From Nocardioides ungokensis (GTDB lineage Bacteria; Actinomycetota; Actinomycetes; Propionibacteriales; Nocardioidaceae), in assembly GCF_013466985.1 (NCBI RefSeq), contig NZ_CP059164.1, forward strand, positions 1,745,001-1,809,000: a stretch of 64,000 bases of DNA, given 5' to 3'. The notes under the pieces are model-generated. The model was not told the DNA's origin, searched no databases, and saw only the letters and a list, made by a program, of their open reading frames with translations. The first letter of the stretch is position 1. Each line of letters opens with the position of its first letter. Below are positions 10,474 to 21,846 of the stretch, piece by piece. A program made the translations under genes and the position numbers.

Positions 10474-11013
10474 ATGGCAACCCAAGCGATCGTCGCGATG
10501 GAGAGCAACTTCCTCGTGCCGAACGGCACGTTCTTCGTCGAGCTGTTCGCGTTCGCGATCATGGTGTGGATCCTGGCCAAGTTCGTCATCCCGCCGATCA
10601 ACAAGGCGATGACGGCCCGCCAGGAGGCGATCCGCCAGCAGTTCGCCGACCTCGACCAGGCGAAGACCGAGGCCCACGAGGCCGAGGAGGAGTTCCGGTC
10701 GCAGATCGCGGACGCCCGTCACGAGGCTGCGCGCATCCGCGAGGAGGCGCGCGAGCAGGGGGCGGCGATCATCGCGGAGATGCGCGAGCAGGCTCAGGCC
10801 GAGGCCCAGCGCATCGTCGAGCACGCGCACACCCAGATCGAGGCCGACCGCAAGGCCGCGGTCACGTCCCTGCGCAACGAGGTGGGCACCCTGGCCACCA
10901 CGCTCGCCGGGCGGATCGTCGGAGAGTCGCTGGACGACGAGGCTCGCCAGAGCCGGGTCGTCGACCGGTTCCTGGCCGACCTCGACTCGACCCGCACGAG
11001 CGGGGTCAACTGA
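10474..11013 (+). CDS. atpF: ATP synthase Fo subunit b
   Basis: Subunit b is the peripheral stalk that joins Fo to F1. The 179-residue protein has one N-terminal membrane helix (FFVELFAFAIMVWILAKFV) and a long charged helix rich in Ala, Glu and Arg that dimerises as a coiled coil. The start is ATG 10474 behind AAAGGAAC. Its TGA overlaps the ATG of atpH by one base. Confidence 0.96.
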   Translation: MATQAIVAMESNFLVPNGTFFVELFAFAIMVWILAKFVIPPINKAMTARQEAIRQQFADLDQAKTEAHEAEEEFRSQIADARHEAARIREEAREQGAAIIAEMREQAQAEAQRIVEHAHTQIEADRKAAVTSLRNEVGTLATTLAGRIVGESLDDEARQSRVVDRFLADLDSTRTSGVN

Positions 11014-11843
11014 TGGCCGGTTCCTCCACGGCCGTCCAGGGTTCGTCCGGTGAGTCCCTCTCACGACTCACCGGGGCACTGGGCTCCGCACTCGAGGGTG
11101 GCGCCGACGGCGCCGCCGTCGGGGAGAGCCTGTTCGCGGCGGCCGACGTGCTCCGCGACCAGCCGGCCCTGCGCCGGGCGGTGACGGACCCCTCGACCCC
11201 CGCCGAGGCCAAGTCGGGGCTCGCCGAGAGCGTCTTCGGCAGCCACCTCGACAAGGCCGCGACGGAGCTCGTGGCCCAGGCAGCGGCGCTGCGCTGGGCC
11301 CGCAGCGGCGACCTGGCCACCGCGCTCGAGCACCTCGGTGTCGTCGCGCTGGTCAAGTCCGCGGACGCCTCGGGCGAGGGTGACCGGCTCGAGGACGACC
11401 TGTTCGGCTTCGGCCGCGTGGTCGCCCAGAACCCCGACCTGCGCGACGCCCTGTCGGACCCGGCCCGCACGGCCGCCGACAAGCGCGCGCTGGTGCGCTC
11501 ACTGCTCGAGGGCAAGGTCAGCGGCGCCGCACTGCGGCTGGCCGAGCGGTCGGTCAGCGGGGTCCACCTCACCGTGGCCCGCGCGATCGACGAGTACTCC
11601 CGGGTCGCCGCGGAGAGCCGCAACCGGCTGGTCGCGCTCGTCAGGGTGGCCACGCCGCTCAGCGACGCGGAGCAGCAGCGGCTCGCGGGTGCCCTGGCGG
11701 GGCAGTACGACCGTCCGGTCCACCTCAACGTCGTGGTCGACCCCTCTGTGATCGGCGGCTTGCGCGTCGAGATCGGCGACCAGGTCATCGACGGCACCAT
11801 TTCCAGTCGCCTCGACGACGCCCGTCGGCGTCTCGCCGGCTGA
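11013..11843 (+). CDS. atpH: ATP synthase F1 subunit delta
   Basis: Delta links the peripheral stalk to the F1 head. The 276-residue protein ends with the family region [15 protein letters not shown] and [23 protein letters not shown]. It is longer than the 180 residues of E. coli delta because of an N-terminal extension, common in actinobacteria. The start is ATG 11013 in TGATG, coupled to atpF. Confidence 0.95.
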   Translation: MAGSSTAVQGSSGESLSRLTGALGSALEGGADGAAVGESLFAAADVLRDQPALRRAVTDPSTPAEAKSGLAESVFGSHLDKAATELVAQAAALRWARSGDLATALEHLGVVALVKSADASGEGDRLEDDLFGFGRVVAQNPDLRDALSDPARTAADKRALVRSLLEGKVSGAALRLAERSVSGVHLTVARAIDEYSRVAAESRNRLVALVRVATPLSDAEQQRLAGALAGQYDRPVHLNVVVDPSVIGGLRVEIGDQVIDGTISSRLDDARRRLAG

Positions 11844-11887
11844 CCCACGCAAACGACCTCAGTAGAGACAAGAGAGTAGGGACGACA

Positions 11888-13525
11888 ATGACGGAGCTCA
11901 CGATCCGTCCGGAGGAGATCCGCGACGCGCTGCAGAAGTACGTCGCCGACTACCGGCCCGAGGCCGCCACCCGGGAAGAGGTCGGCACCGTCGCCGAGGC
12001 GGGTGACGGCATCGCCCGCGTCACGGGTCTGCCGTCGGCCATGGCGAACGAGCTGCTGGAGTTCGAGGACGGCACCCTGGGCATCGCCCTGAACCTCGAC
12101 ACCCGCGAGATCGGTGTGGTCATCCTCGGAGACTTCGACAAGATCGAGGAGGGCCAGACGGTCCGTCGTACGGGCGAGATCCTCTCGGTCCCCGTCGGTG
12201 ACAACTTCCTCGGCCGCGTCGTCGACCCGCTCGGCACCCCGATCGACGGCCTCGGCGACATCGAGGCCGAGACGCGCCGTGCGCTGGAGATCCAGGCGCC
12301 GAGCGTCATGCAGCGCAAGTCGGTCCACGAGCCCCTCGCCACCGGCATCAAGGCGATCGACTCGATGACCCCGATCGGCCGCGGCCAGCGCCAGCTGATC
12401 ATCGGCGACCGCGCGACCGGCAAGACCACGATCGCGATCGACACGATCATCAACCAGAAGCAGAACTGGGAGTCGGGCGACCCGGCCAAGCAGGTCCGCT
12501 GCATCTACGTCGCGATCGGCCAGAAGGGCTCGACCATCGCCTCGGTGCGTGGCGCCCTCGAGGAGGCCGGCGCGCTGGAGTACACCACCATCGTGGCCTC
12601 CCCGGCGTCGGACAGCGCGGGCTTCAAGTACCTCGCTCCCTACACCGGCTCGGCCATCGGCCAGCAGTGGATGTACGACGGCAAGCACGTCCTGATCGTC
12701 TTCGACGACCTGACCAAGCAGGCCGAGGCCTACCGCGCCGTGTCGCTGCTCCTGCGCCGCCCGCCGGGTCGTGAGGCCTACCCGGGTGACGTCTTCTACC
12801 TGCACAGCCGCCTGCTCGAGCGTTGCGCGAAGCTGAGCGACGCCATGGGCGCGGGCTCGATGACCGGCCTGCCGATCATCGAGACCAAGGCCAACGACGT
12901 GTCGGCCTACATCCCGACCAACGTCATCTCGATCACCGACGGCCAGATCTTCCTGCAGTCGGACCTCTTCGCGTCCAACCAGCGCCCGGCGATCGACGTC
13001 GGTGTGTCGGTGTCCCGCGTGGGTGGCTCGGCGATGACCAAGGCGATGAAGGCCGTCACCGGCTCGCTCAAGGTCGACTTGGCGCAGTTCCGTGCCATGG
13101 AGGCCTTCGCCATGTTCGCCTCCGACCTCGACGCGGCCTCGCGCCAGCAGCTGGACCGCGGCCAGCGCCTGATGGCGCTGCTCAAGCAGCCGGCCTACTC
13201 GCCGTACCCGCTCGAGGAGATGACCGTCTCGCTGTGGACCGGCACCACCGGCCGCCTCGACAAGGTCCCCGCCGGCGACGTGCTGCGCTTCGAGAACGAG
13301 TTCCTCGACTACCTGCGCCGCTCGCACGAGGGCATCCTGTCCTCGATCCGCGAGACGCTGAAGTTCGAGGACGACACCGCGTCGTCGCTCGAGGACGCCT
13401 ACAACTCCTTCCTCGACCAGTTCGAGACCTCGGAGGGTGGCTCGATCAAGGTCGGCCACGAGCCCGAGGCCGAGGCGCTGGAGGACGAGGACCAGGAGCA
13501 GATCGTCAAGCAGAAGCGGGGCTGA
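11888..13525 (+). CDS. atpA: ATP synthase F1 subunit alpha
   Basis: Alpha is the regulatory nucleotide-binding subunit of F1. The 545-residue protein has the P-loop GDRATGKT at residues 173-180 and the signature [14 protein letters not shown]. It carries an acidic C-terminal tail of about 30 residues ([14 protein letters not shown]), the alpha extension seen in actinobacteria, where it limits ATP hydrolysis in mycobacteria. Ribosome site GAGTAGGGA precedes ATG 11888. The gap to atpG is 3 bases. Confidence 0.98.
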   Translation: MTELTIRPEEIRDALQKYVADYRPEAATREEVGTVAEAGDGIARVTGLPSAMANELLEFEDGTLGIALNLDTREIGVVILGDFDKIEEGQTVRRTGEILSVPVGDNFLGRVVDPLGTPIDGLGDIEAETRRALEIQAPSVMQRKSVHEPLATGIKAIDSMTPIGRGQRQLIIGDRATGKTTIAIDTIINQKQNWESGDPAKQVRCIYVAIGQKGSTIASVRGALEEAGALEYTTIVASPASDSAGFKYLAPYTGSAIGQQWMYDGKHVLIVFDDLTKQAEAYRAVSLLLRRPPGREAYPGDVFYLHSRLLERCAKLSDAMGAGSMTGLPIIETKANDVSAYIPTNVISITDGQIFLQSDLFASNQRPAIDVGVSVSRVGGSAMTKAMKAVTGSLKVDLAQFRAMEAFAMFASDLDAASRQQLDRGQRLMALLKQPAYSPYPLEEMTVSLWTGTTGRLDKVPAGDVLRFENEFLDYLRRSHEGILSSIRETLKFEDDTASSLEDAYNSFLDQFETSEGGSIKVGHEPEAEALEDEDQEQIVKQKRG

Positions 13526-13528
13526 CCC

Positions 13529-14440
13529 ATGGCTCTTTCGGTGCGTGAGTACCGTGCGCGGATCAAGTCGACGGAGTCGATGAAGAAGATCACGCGCGCC
13601 ATGGAGCTCATCGCTGCGTCCCGCATCATCAAGGCGCAGAACCGGGCTCAGGCCGCCGCGCCGTACGCGCGTGAGCTGACGCGTGCCGTGTCGGCGGTGG
13701 CGACGTACTCCAACGTCGACCACCCGCTGACGCGGGAGCCGGAGGACCCCAAGCGGGCCGCCGTGCTCATCGTGACCAGCGACCGGGGTCTGGCCGGGGC
13801 CTACTCCTCGAGCGTGCTCAAGGAGGCCGAGCGCCTCGCGGAGAAGCTGCGCGGGGAGGGCAAGGAGATCAGCACCTACCTGTGCGGTCGCAAGGCCGAG
13901 GCGTACTACCGCTTCCGGGCCCGTCCGGTCGTGCAGTCGTGGACCGGGTTCTCCGACCAGCCGTCGTACGACGTCGCCCGCGACATCGGCAAGTCCCTGA
14001 TCGAAGCCTTCCTCGCCGAGGAGGGCAACGAGGCGGTCGACGAGGTCCACGTGGTCTACACGCGATTCCGCTCGATGCTGGTCCAGGAGCCCACCGCGGT
14101 GCGGCTCCTGCCGCTGGAGGTCGTCGAGGGCGAGGAGAAGCCCTCCTCCGACGAGGTCCTCCCGCTCTACGAGTTCGAGCCCTCGGCCGAGCACGTGCTG
14201 GACGGGCTGCTCCCGCAGTACGTCCAGAGCCGGATCTTCTTCGCCCTGCTGCAGGCGGCCGCCTCCGAGCTGGCCGCCCGCCAGAAGGCGATGAAGTCCG
14301 CCACGGACAACGCCGACGAGCTCATCAAGAAGTACACGCGAATCGCCAACCAGGCCCGCCAGGCCGGCATTACCCAGGAAATCAGCGAGATCGTCGGTGG
14401 CGTCAACGCGCTGGCCGACGCACAAGCCGGGAGTGAGTGA
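13529..14440 (+). CDS. atpG: ATP synthase F1 subunit gamma
   Basis: Gamma is the central rotor shaft. The 303-residue protein begins [21 protein letters not shown] and ends with [19 protein letters not shown], the two coiled-coil ends that fill the F1 cavity. The central segment [13 protein letters not shown] is typical. It lies 3 bases after atpA and 3 before atpD. Confidence 0.97.
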   Translation: MALSVREYRARIKSTESMKKITRAMELIAASRIIKAQNRAQAAAPYARELTRAVSAVATYSNVDHPLTREPEDPKRAAVLIVTSDRGLAGAYSSSVLKEAERLAEKLRGEGKEISTYLCGRKAEAYYRFRARPVVQSWTGFSDQPSYDVARDIGKSLIEAFLAEEGNEAVDEVHVVYTRFRSMLVQEPTAVRLLPLEVVEGEEKPSSDEVLPLYEFEPSAEHVLDGLLPQYVQSRIFFALLQAAASELAARQKAMKSATDNADELIKKYTRIANQARQAGITQEISEIVGGVNALADAQAGSE

Positions 14441-15897
<1,457 letters not shown>

Positions 15898-15898
<1 letters not shown>

Positions 15899-16308
15899 TG
15901 GCCCAGTCGACAACCGAGCGGGGCGACCAGCTGCAGGTTGAGCTCGTCGCCGCCGACCGGACCGTCTGGTCCGGCCAGGCGACGATGGTGATCGCCCGCA
16001 CGACCGAGGGCGACGTCGGCGTGCTGCGCAACCACGCGCCGCTGCTCTCGCTCCTGGTGCCGGGCGTGGTCGAGATCTCCGCGGTCGACGGCGAGGACCA
16101 GGTCGCCGCCGTCGACGGGGGATTCCTCTCCGTGGCCAACAACCGGGTCTCGATCCTGTCCGAGCACGCCGTCCTCTCCCACGAGATCGACGTCGAGCAG
16201 GCCCGGGCGGACCTCGAGTCGGCCGAGGGCGACAGCGAGAGCGAGGACGCCGAGGAGCGCGTGAAGCGCGCCGAGGCCCGGATCAGGGCCGCCGAGAAGG
16301 CATCCTGA
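15898..16308 (+). CDS. atpC: ATP synthase F1 subunit epsilon
   Basis: Epsilon joins the rotor to the c-ring and can inhibit ATPase. The 136-residue protein has the N-terminal beta-sandwich with VWSGQATMVIARTTEGDVGVL and a short helical C-terminus rich in Glu and Ala. The start ATG 15898 overlaps the atpD stop, so upstream codons were left out. It closes the operon. Confidence 0.95.
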
Positions 16309-16320
16309 CCCGCATGACGA

Positions 16321-16360
16321 CGAGGAGCCGACCCCGGGACCACCCGGGGTCGGCTCCTCG
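16321..16360 (+). terminator. Terminator of the atp operon
   Basis: A perfect 18-bp stem (16321-16338 with 16343-16360) with loop ACCA is followed by CTTTCTGT. It starts 12 bases after the atpC stop. Confidence 0.9.
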
Positions 16361-16417
16361 CTTTCTGTCCCGCTAGGGTGAGCACCTCCGCGACCGAGGC
16401 GGGGGGAGGAGGGACGG

Positions 16418-16867
16418 ATGCCGGTCTGGGAGTGGCTGCTCGACGCAGCCGGTGCCCTCCTGCTCTTCGTCCTGCTCTACGGCGTCGCGCTCATCGTGCG
16501 TCGCCGGGTGCTCTCCCGCAACGGCGGCACCTTCGAGGTCAGCTACCGCGTCCGCCCCGAGAGGGCCGGGCGCGGTTGGCTTCTCGGCCTCGGGCGCTAC
16601 TCCGGCGAGAGCCTCGAGTGGTTCCGCATCTTCTCGCTCTCGCCCCGTCCCAAGCGGGTCTGGGAACGCTCCACCCTGCAGTACGCCGGCCGGCGCGACC
16701 CCGAGGGCGTCGAGCAGATGTCGCTCTACCCCGACCACGTGGTGATCAGCTGCACGACACCGGACGGTGACGTCGAGCTGGCCATGAACCCCTCGTCGCT
16801 GATGGGGTTCCAGTCATGGCTCGAGGCTGGTCCTCCCGGCACCGACTGGACCCGGTCACCGCGCTGA
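16418..16867 (+). CDS. DUF2550 membrane protein
   Basis: The 149-residue protein has one N-terminal membrane helix (about residues 8-28), then RRRVLSRNGGTFEVSYR and a hydrophilic domain. This matches DUF2550, which follows atpC in mycobacteria too. The function is unknown. A -10-like TAGGGT is at 16374-16379 and a strong GGGGGGAGGAGGG ribosome site precedes ATG 16418, so it has its own promoter after the atp terminator. Confidence 0.85.
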   Translation: MPVWEWLLDAAGALLLFVLLYGVALIVRRRVLSRNGGTFEVSYRVRPERAGRGWLLGLGRYSGESLEWFRIFSLSPRPKRVWERSTLQYAGRRDPEGVEQMSLYPDHVVISCTTPDGDVELAMNPSSLMGFQSWLEAGPPGTDWTRSPR

Positions 16868-16882
16868 GGGACCCGGCCGGCG

Positions 16883-18292
16883 TCAGGCGGTCGGCCTGCC
16901 GTCCTCCCACAGTCGCGGCACCGGGTGGTTGGCCGCGAACATGCCGTGCGGGTCGACGGCGCTGCGGATCCCCTTGAGCTGGGTCCAGACGCCCTCGGCG
17001 TACGCCGCCCGGGGGTCGACCGGGTTCTCGGCGAAGTTGAGGTACTGGCGGCCGTTCGCGAACGGTGCCAGCGCCGCGGTGAACCGCGTGGCGTCGACGT
17101 GGCCCTGGGCACCCATATCGGGGGTCGCCGCGATCGCGCCGGCGAAGGCGACGAAGGCCGCGTCGAGGTGGGAGAGCACCCCGCCGCCCTCGTGCGGGCG
17201 ACCGAGCGCACCGCCGAGCTGACGCAGCTCGGCCATGAGCAGCGACGTCGAGGCGTCGGGCCCCACCTCGGCGAGGAACGCGTCCAGCGCCGCCTCGGGG
17301 AACGAGTCGAGCATCGCGCTGTCGGAGACGAACGGCGCGCCGCCCTCCGGGTCCATGTGCAGGCGGACCAGCGACTTCGCGGGCACCCGAGCGAACGTGT
17401 CCAGCTCGGGGCGCAGGGCCCGCAGGCCGGCCAGCAGCTCCCGACCGCGCTCGTCGGAGCCGAGCACGGCACCGTCGATGACCACGACCTGGCGACCCCG
17501 CAGGAAGTCGGGGAGCTCCGGCATCGGCGGCATCCGCAGCGCGCGGAACGACGTGGTGACCTCGTCGGGGGCGCCCGGGGCCCAGGCCGCCCACTCGCGC
17601 AGCACGGGCTCGATGCGCGCGAGGTCCCACATCAGGATGCCGGCGTAGGCCGTCTCGATGTCGTACATCCGGAACTCGAGGGCGGTGACGACGCCGAAGC
17701 TGCCGCCTCCGCCGCGGACTGCCCAGAACAGCTCGGGGTTGGTGGTGGCGTCGGCGCGGACCAGGGTGCCGTCCGCGATCACCAGCTCCACGGCGGTGAG
17801 GCTGTTGGTGGCCAGGCCCAGCTTGCGGGCATACCAGCCGATGCCGCCGCCGAGCGAGTAGCCGGCGATGCCGACGTCGGGGGAGGAGCCGTGCAGGACG
17901 GCGCGGCCGTGGGCGGCCGCGGCGTCCACCGCGGGCTCCCACACGGCGCCACCCTCGACGCGGACGATCCCGCGGGCGGGGTCGGCGATGGCGGTGCCCA
18001 TCTCGGAGGTGCGGACGATGACGACGTCGTCGAGGCCCCGGGCCGCGAGCGGGCCGGCGTTGTGACCGGTGCTCTGGGGAGCCACGCGGAGGCCGCTCTC
18101 GGCCGCAACGCGGACGACGGTGGACACCTCGGCGGCGGTCCGGGGGAAGGCGACCGCGGCGGGACGCTGGTCGACGGCGACGTTCCAGGGCAGTCGCGCC
18201 GCGTCGTACCCGGGGTCGCCGGGGAGGTGGACGCGGCCGCCGATGAGTTCGCGGAGGGCGGCGGCGGGGGACTGGGTCAGCTCGATGGTCAT
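16883..18292 (-). CDS. Berberine-type FAD-linked oxidoreductase
   Basis: This is a 469-residue FAD_binding_4 (PCMH) oxidase with a BBE C-terminus. The FAD-contact stretch STGHNAGPLAARGLDD holds the His usually linked to FAD; the Cys used by bicovalent members is replaced (SSPDVGIAGYSLGGG), so it is at most singly linked. The C-terminus shows YLNFAE and MFAANHPVP of the BBE domain. ATG 18292 was chosen for its AAGGAG site 11 bases upstream; an in-frame upstream ATG has none. It is divergent from a SARP regulator and has a SARP-type operator in its promoter. The substrate is unknown, perhaps a sugar or secondary metabolite. Confidence 0.85.
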   Translation of the reverse strand: MTIELTQSPAAALRELIGGRVHLPGDPGYDAARLPWNVAVDQRPAAVAFPRTAAEVSTVVRVAAESGLRVAPQSTGHNAGPLAARGLDDVVIVRTSEMGTAIADPARGIVRVEGGAVWEPAVDAAAAHGRAVLHGSSPDVGIAGYSLGGGIGWYARKLGLATNSLTAVELVIADGTLVRADATTNPELFWAVRGGGGSFGVVTALEFRMYDIETAYAGILMWDLARIEPVLREWAAWAPGAPDEVTTSFRALRMPPMPELPDFLRGRQVVVIDGAVLGSDERGRELLAGLRALRPELDTFARVPAKSLVRLHMDPEGGAPFVSDSAMLDSFPEAALDAFLAEVGPDASTSLLMAELRQLGGALGRPHEGGGVLSHLDAAFVAFAGAIAATPDMGAQGHVDATRFTAALAPFANGRQYLNFAENPVDPRAAYAEGVWTQLKGIRSAVDPHGMFAANHPVPRLWEDGRPTA

Positions 18293-18345
18293 GACGGTGG
18301 TGACTCCTTGTGCGTGATCTGGTGGGTGCTTCATCGGGTGGAGCA

Positions 18346-18390
18346 ACCGTGCCGCGGAGCACTTGGAGGGGACTTCGAGCCGACTTGGAG
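18346..18390 (-). promoter_or_regulatory. SARP-type operator and -10 region of the flavin oxidase gene
   Basis: Three direct repeats, ACTTGGAG (18361-18368), ACTTCGAG (18372-18379) and ACTTGGAG (18383-18390), are spaced exactly 11 bp. On the minus strand 8 bp separate the last repeat from GCACGGT (18352-18346), which holds a -10-like CACGGT. SARP proteins are known to bind 11-bp-spaced heptamers about 8 bp before the -10. The same layout recurs at 22616-22660. Confidence 0.7.
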
Positions 18391-18474
18391 CCTCGCCACG
18401 GCCGTCTGGACAACCCGACGCGTCTGACCGACAAAGGGGACGCACGGGCGGTGGCGGGTCCCTATGCTGCCGAC

Positions 18475-21400
18475 GTGGAGGTGGCAGTCCTCGGACCCGT
18501 CGAGGTGACGCTGAACGGGACGCCGGTCGACCTCGGGACGCCCAAGCAGCGGGCCCTCGTCTCCGCGCTGGCGCTCTCGCGCGGCTGGCCGGTCTCGGTG
18601 GACGCCATCGTCGACCTGCTGTGGGAGGAGCACCCGCCGCCCGGCGTGACCGCCACGCTCCAGGCCTACGTCTCGCAGCTGCGCCGGGTCCTCGAGCCGG
18701 AGCGGCAGCGCCGGGCCCCGGCCACCGTGCTCGTGACGGTCGCTCCGGGCTACGCCCTGCGGGTCCCGGACGACGCCGTGGACGCCCATCGGTTCGAGCA
18801 GGCCGTGACCTCCGAGCACCGACGGCTGCAACCGCTCACGGGCCGCGGGCCGTCCCCGCTGTCCGCCGCCGAGCTGGACGACGCGAGCGCCCGGCTCGAC
18901 GAGGCGCTCGGTCTCTGGCGCGGCACGCCGTACGCCGAGCTCGGCGACGCCGATGCCGCGGTGGCGGAGCGCGCCCGCCTCGACGAGCTGCGCATGCTCG
19001 GGCTGGAGGGCCGCGCCGCGGCGGGGCTCGCCCTGGGGAGGCACGGCACGGTCGCGGCCGAGCTGGAGTCGCTGACGGCGGCGCACCCGCTGCGCGAACG
19101 GCTCTGGGCGCTCCGTGCGATCGCGCTGACCAGATCGGGACGCCAGGCCGACGCGCTCGACGTGCTGGCCCGGCTCCGCTCGGTCCTCGACGAGGAGCTC
19201 GGCCTGGAGCCGTCCGCCGAGCTCCGGGAGCTCCAGACCGCCGTGCTGCGCCAGGACCCCGGCCTCGACTGGGTGCCGCCGGAGGCCGGCGCCGTGACCC
19301 CGGCCGCGCCGGTCACCGAGCTGGCGCCCGCCGGGAGCCGGCGCGACCGCTGCCCGAGCCCGTCGCCCCGTGGCCGCTGGCCGGTCGCGACCAGGGACCT
19401 GGTGGCGCTGGAGCAGGCGCTGGCCGGGGCCGAGTCGGGGGTGCCGGCGTACGCCGTGCTCACCGGTGAGCCGGGCATCGGGAAGACCCGGCTGGCGGCG
19501 GAGGTCGCCCTGCGTGCCCGCGACCGCGGGGCCCGGGTGCTCATCGGGCGCTGCTCGCAGGACGACGGCGCCCCGCCGCTGTGGCCGTGGCGATCGGTCC
19601 TGGAGGGGATCGGCGTCGAGCCCGCCTCCGGTGGCGTCGAGGAGGACGAGGGAGCCCAGTTCCGCGCCTGGGAGCGGATCACCAACGCGGTCCGGTCCGC
19701 GGCCCGCGAGCGCACGACGGTGGTGGTGCTCGACGACCTGCACTGGGCGGACCGGTCGACGCTGCGGGTGCTGCGGCTGCTGGTCGAGACCGCGGACCCG
19801 ACGGCCGGTGAGCGGCTGCTGGTCGTGGCGACCTGGCGGCCGCACCCCGAGCCGACCGGGGTGCTCGCCGACGTCGCCGAGACGTTCGCGCGCAGGCATG
19901 CCGTGCGGCTCGCGCTGACGGGGCTGCCGGCCCCGGCCGTCGCCGAGCTCCTGGAGCGGGTGAGCGAGACGTCCGTGTCCGACGAGCTGGCCCGGAGCCT
20001 GGGTGAGCGCACCGACGGCAACCCCTTCTTCCTGGTGGAGTTCGCCCGGCTGGCGGGGGAGCGGGTGCCGCTCGACGAGCTCTCGGCGTCCATGCCCACG
20101 GCGGTGTCGGAGGTGCTGACCCGGCGGCTGACCCGGCTCCCCGACGACACCGTCCGCGCGCTGCGCACCGCGGCGGTCATCGGACGCCAGTTCGACACCC
20201 CGACCCTCGCGGCGGCGACCGGCATCGACGAGGACGACCTGCTCGACGTCGTCGAGCCTGCGCAGGCGGCCGGCCTGGTGCGCGAGGACGGCATCGACCG
20301 GTTCCTGTTCTCCCACGCCCTGGTGCGGGACACCCTGCGGGCCGGCATGAGCGCCAGCCGGGTGGCGCGCGCCCACGCCCGCGTCGCCGGCGTGCTCGAG
20401 GAGCTGGGCGGCCGCGAGACCGAGGTGGCGCGGCACTGGCTGGCGTCGGGTCCGTCGTACGCCGCGCAGGCCTGGCGGGCGGCCGTCGGCGCCGCCGCCG
20501 TGGCGCGGCGGCTGCACGCCTACGACGAGGCCGCGAACCTCCTCGAGCAGGCGCTGGGAGCCATGGACGACGACGTCGAGGCCGCACCTCCCGACCGGTA
20601 CGACGTGCTGCTCGCGCTGATGGACGCCTACCGCTGGTCGGCCGACCTGCCGCACCTGGTGGCCACGGTGGAACGCGCCATCGAGGTGGGCGAGCAGATG
20701 GGCGACCCCGAGGCGGTGGCCCGTGCCGCGGTCGCCACGTCACGGGACGGGTTGTGGCGCTCCGCCCCGCCCGGGCAGACGAACGAGACCGTGGTCTCGG
20801 CGCTGCGGGGCAGCCTGGACCGGCTCCCGCCGGAGGACGGCGAGCTGCGGTGCCTGACGATGCTCGCGCTGGGCAACGAGCTGTGGGCCCACTCGTCGTT
20901 CGAGGAACGGCGCGCGCTCTGCGACGAGGCGCTGGCCATGGCGCGCCGGATCGGTGACCCCGCCCTGAGGCTGTCCGCGGCCCAGATCGCGTTCGTGGCC
21001 CTCTGGCACGCCGACACGACCGAGGAGCGCCTCGGGCTGGCCACCGAGGCCCTGGAACTGGCGCGGACGCTCGGCAACGAGCGCGCCCTCGTGGTGTCGG
21101 CGACCCTGCGCACGGTCGTGCTCTGCGAGCTGGGCCGCCGCGAGGAGATGCTGGAGGCGATGGAGCTGACGCGCGCCGAGGCGCAGCGGCTGCGGATCTC
21201 CTACGCCGAGATGATCCTCGACGGGCTCGAGCTCCCGTGGCAGGCGATGGCGGGGCGATTCGACGTCTGTGAGGACCTCGCTGCCCGGATTCGCGACGTC
21301 GCCGGCCGCATCTCGCACGACCACGGCGAGGAGGTGCAGGCCGCGGCGGTGATCGCCGTCCGGCTCTGGGACGGGCACCCGCTCGATGCCGTGCCCGCGC

Positions 21401-21822
21401 TGGAGGCGCTCGACGCGGGCTACGACTTCTGGCCCACGCTCGCGGTGTTCCACCTGCGCGGTGGGGAGATCGAGCGTGCACGCGCCATGAAGGCCGAGCA
21501 CCGCGACGACCTCGACCCGGGCGGGCAGTCCGCGCCGCTCAGCTGGGGCCACGCCGCGGAGCTGGCCCTCCAGCTCGACGACCCCGACCTCGCCGGGCGG
21601 TGCTACGGCCTGCTGGCGCCCAGTGCGGGCCAGAGCTGCGGCGCGGGCTCCAACCTCGCGAGCGGGCCGGTCGACGCCTACCTCGCGATGGCGGCCGCAG
21701 CGACCGGCGAGACCGAGATCGCCTCCCGGCACGCCGACACCGCGGCCGCCCTCGTCGTGCAGTGGGACCTCCCCCTGTTCGGGCGCTGGTTCGCCGACCT
21801 GCGGGAGAAGCACGGCTTCTGA
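18475..21822 (+). CDS. Large SARP-family transcriptional regulator (BTAD, AAA ATPase, TPR)
   Basis: This is an AfsR-like activator of 1115 residues. A winged-helix OmpR-type DNA-binding domain (about 1-95, with LGTPKQRALVSALALSRG and AYVSQLRRVLEP) is followed by the bacterial transcriptional activation domain (about 100-255), an ATPase with P-loop GEPGIGKT at 331-338 and Walker B LDDLHWADRS, then a long helical TPR-like region. GTG 18475 was chosen because TATGCT ends 6 bases before it, a leaderless start pattern seen throughout the window. It is divergent from the flavin oxidase and probably drives it and the hemerythrin gene. The inducing signal is unknown. Confidence 0.88.
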   Translation: MEVAVLGPVEVTLNGTPVDLGTPKQRALVSALALSRGWPVSVDAIVDLLWEEHPPPGVTATLQAYVSQLRRVLEPERQRRAPATVLVTVAPGYALRVPDDAVDAHRFEQAVTSEHRRLQPLTGRGPSPLSAAELDDASARLDEALGLWRGTPYAELGDADAAVAERARLDELRMLGLEGRAAAGLALGRHGTVAAELESLTAAHPLRERLWALRAIALTRSGRQADALDVLARLRSVLDEELGLEPSAELRELQTAVLRQDPGLDWVPPEAGAVTPAAPVTELAPAGSRRDRCPSPSPRGRWPVATRDLVALEQALAGAESGVPAYAVLTGEPGIGKTRLAAEVALRARDRGARVLIGRCSQDDGAPPLWPWRSVLEGIGVEPASGGVEEDEGAQFRAWERITNAVRSAARERTTVVVLDDLHWADRSTLRVLRLLVETADPTAGERLLVVATWRPHPEPTGVLADVAETFARRHAVRLALTGLPAPAVAELLERVSETSVSDELARSLGERTDGNPFFLVEFARLAGERVPLDELSASMPTAVSEVLTRRLTRLPDDTVRALRTAAVIGRQFDTPTLAAATGIDEDDLLDVVEPAQAAGLVREDGIDRFLFSHALVRDTLRAGMSASRVARAHARVAGVLEELGGRETEVARHWLASGPSYAAQAWRAAVGAAAVARRLHAYDEAANLLEQALGAMDDDVEAAPPDRYDVLLALMDAYRWSADLPHLVATVERAIEVGEQMGDPEAVARAAVATSRDGLWRSAPPGQTNETVVSALRGSLDRLPPEDGELRCLTMLALGNELWAHSSFEERRALCDEALAMARRIGDPALRLSAAQIAFVALWHADTTEERLGLATEALELARTLGNERALVVSATLRTVVLCELGRREEMLEAMELTRAEAQRLRISYAEMILDGLELPWQAMAGRFDVCEDLAARIRDVAGRISHDHGEEVQAAAVIAVRLWDGHPLDAVPALEALDAGYDFWPTLAVFHLRGGEIERARAMKAEHRDDLDPGGQSAPLSWGHAAELALQLDDPDLAGRCYGLLAPSAGQSCGAGSNLASGPVDAYLAMAAAATGETEIASRHADTAAALVVQWDLPLFGRWFADLREKHGF

Positions 21823-21846
21823 CCCGGACCTGCCGGCCCGCTCCGC

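Noticed and set aside
18310..18474. Upstream in-frame start for the SARP regulator
   Set aside because: The extra 55 codons have no family similarity and overlap the SARP operator; GTG 18475 gives a normal domain start.
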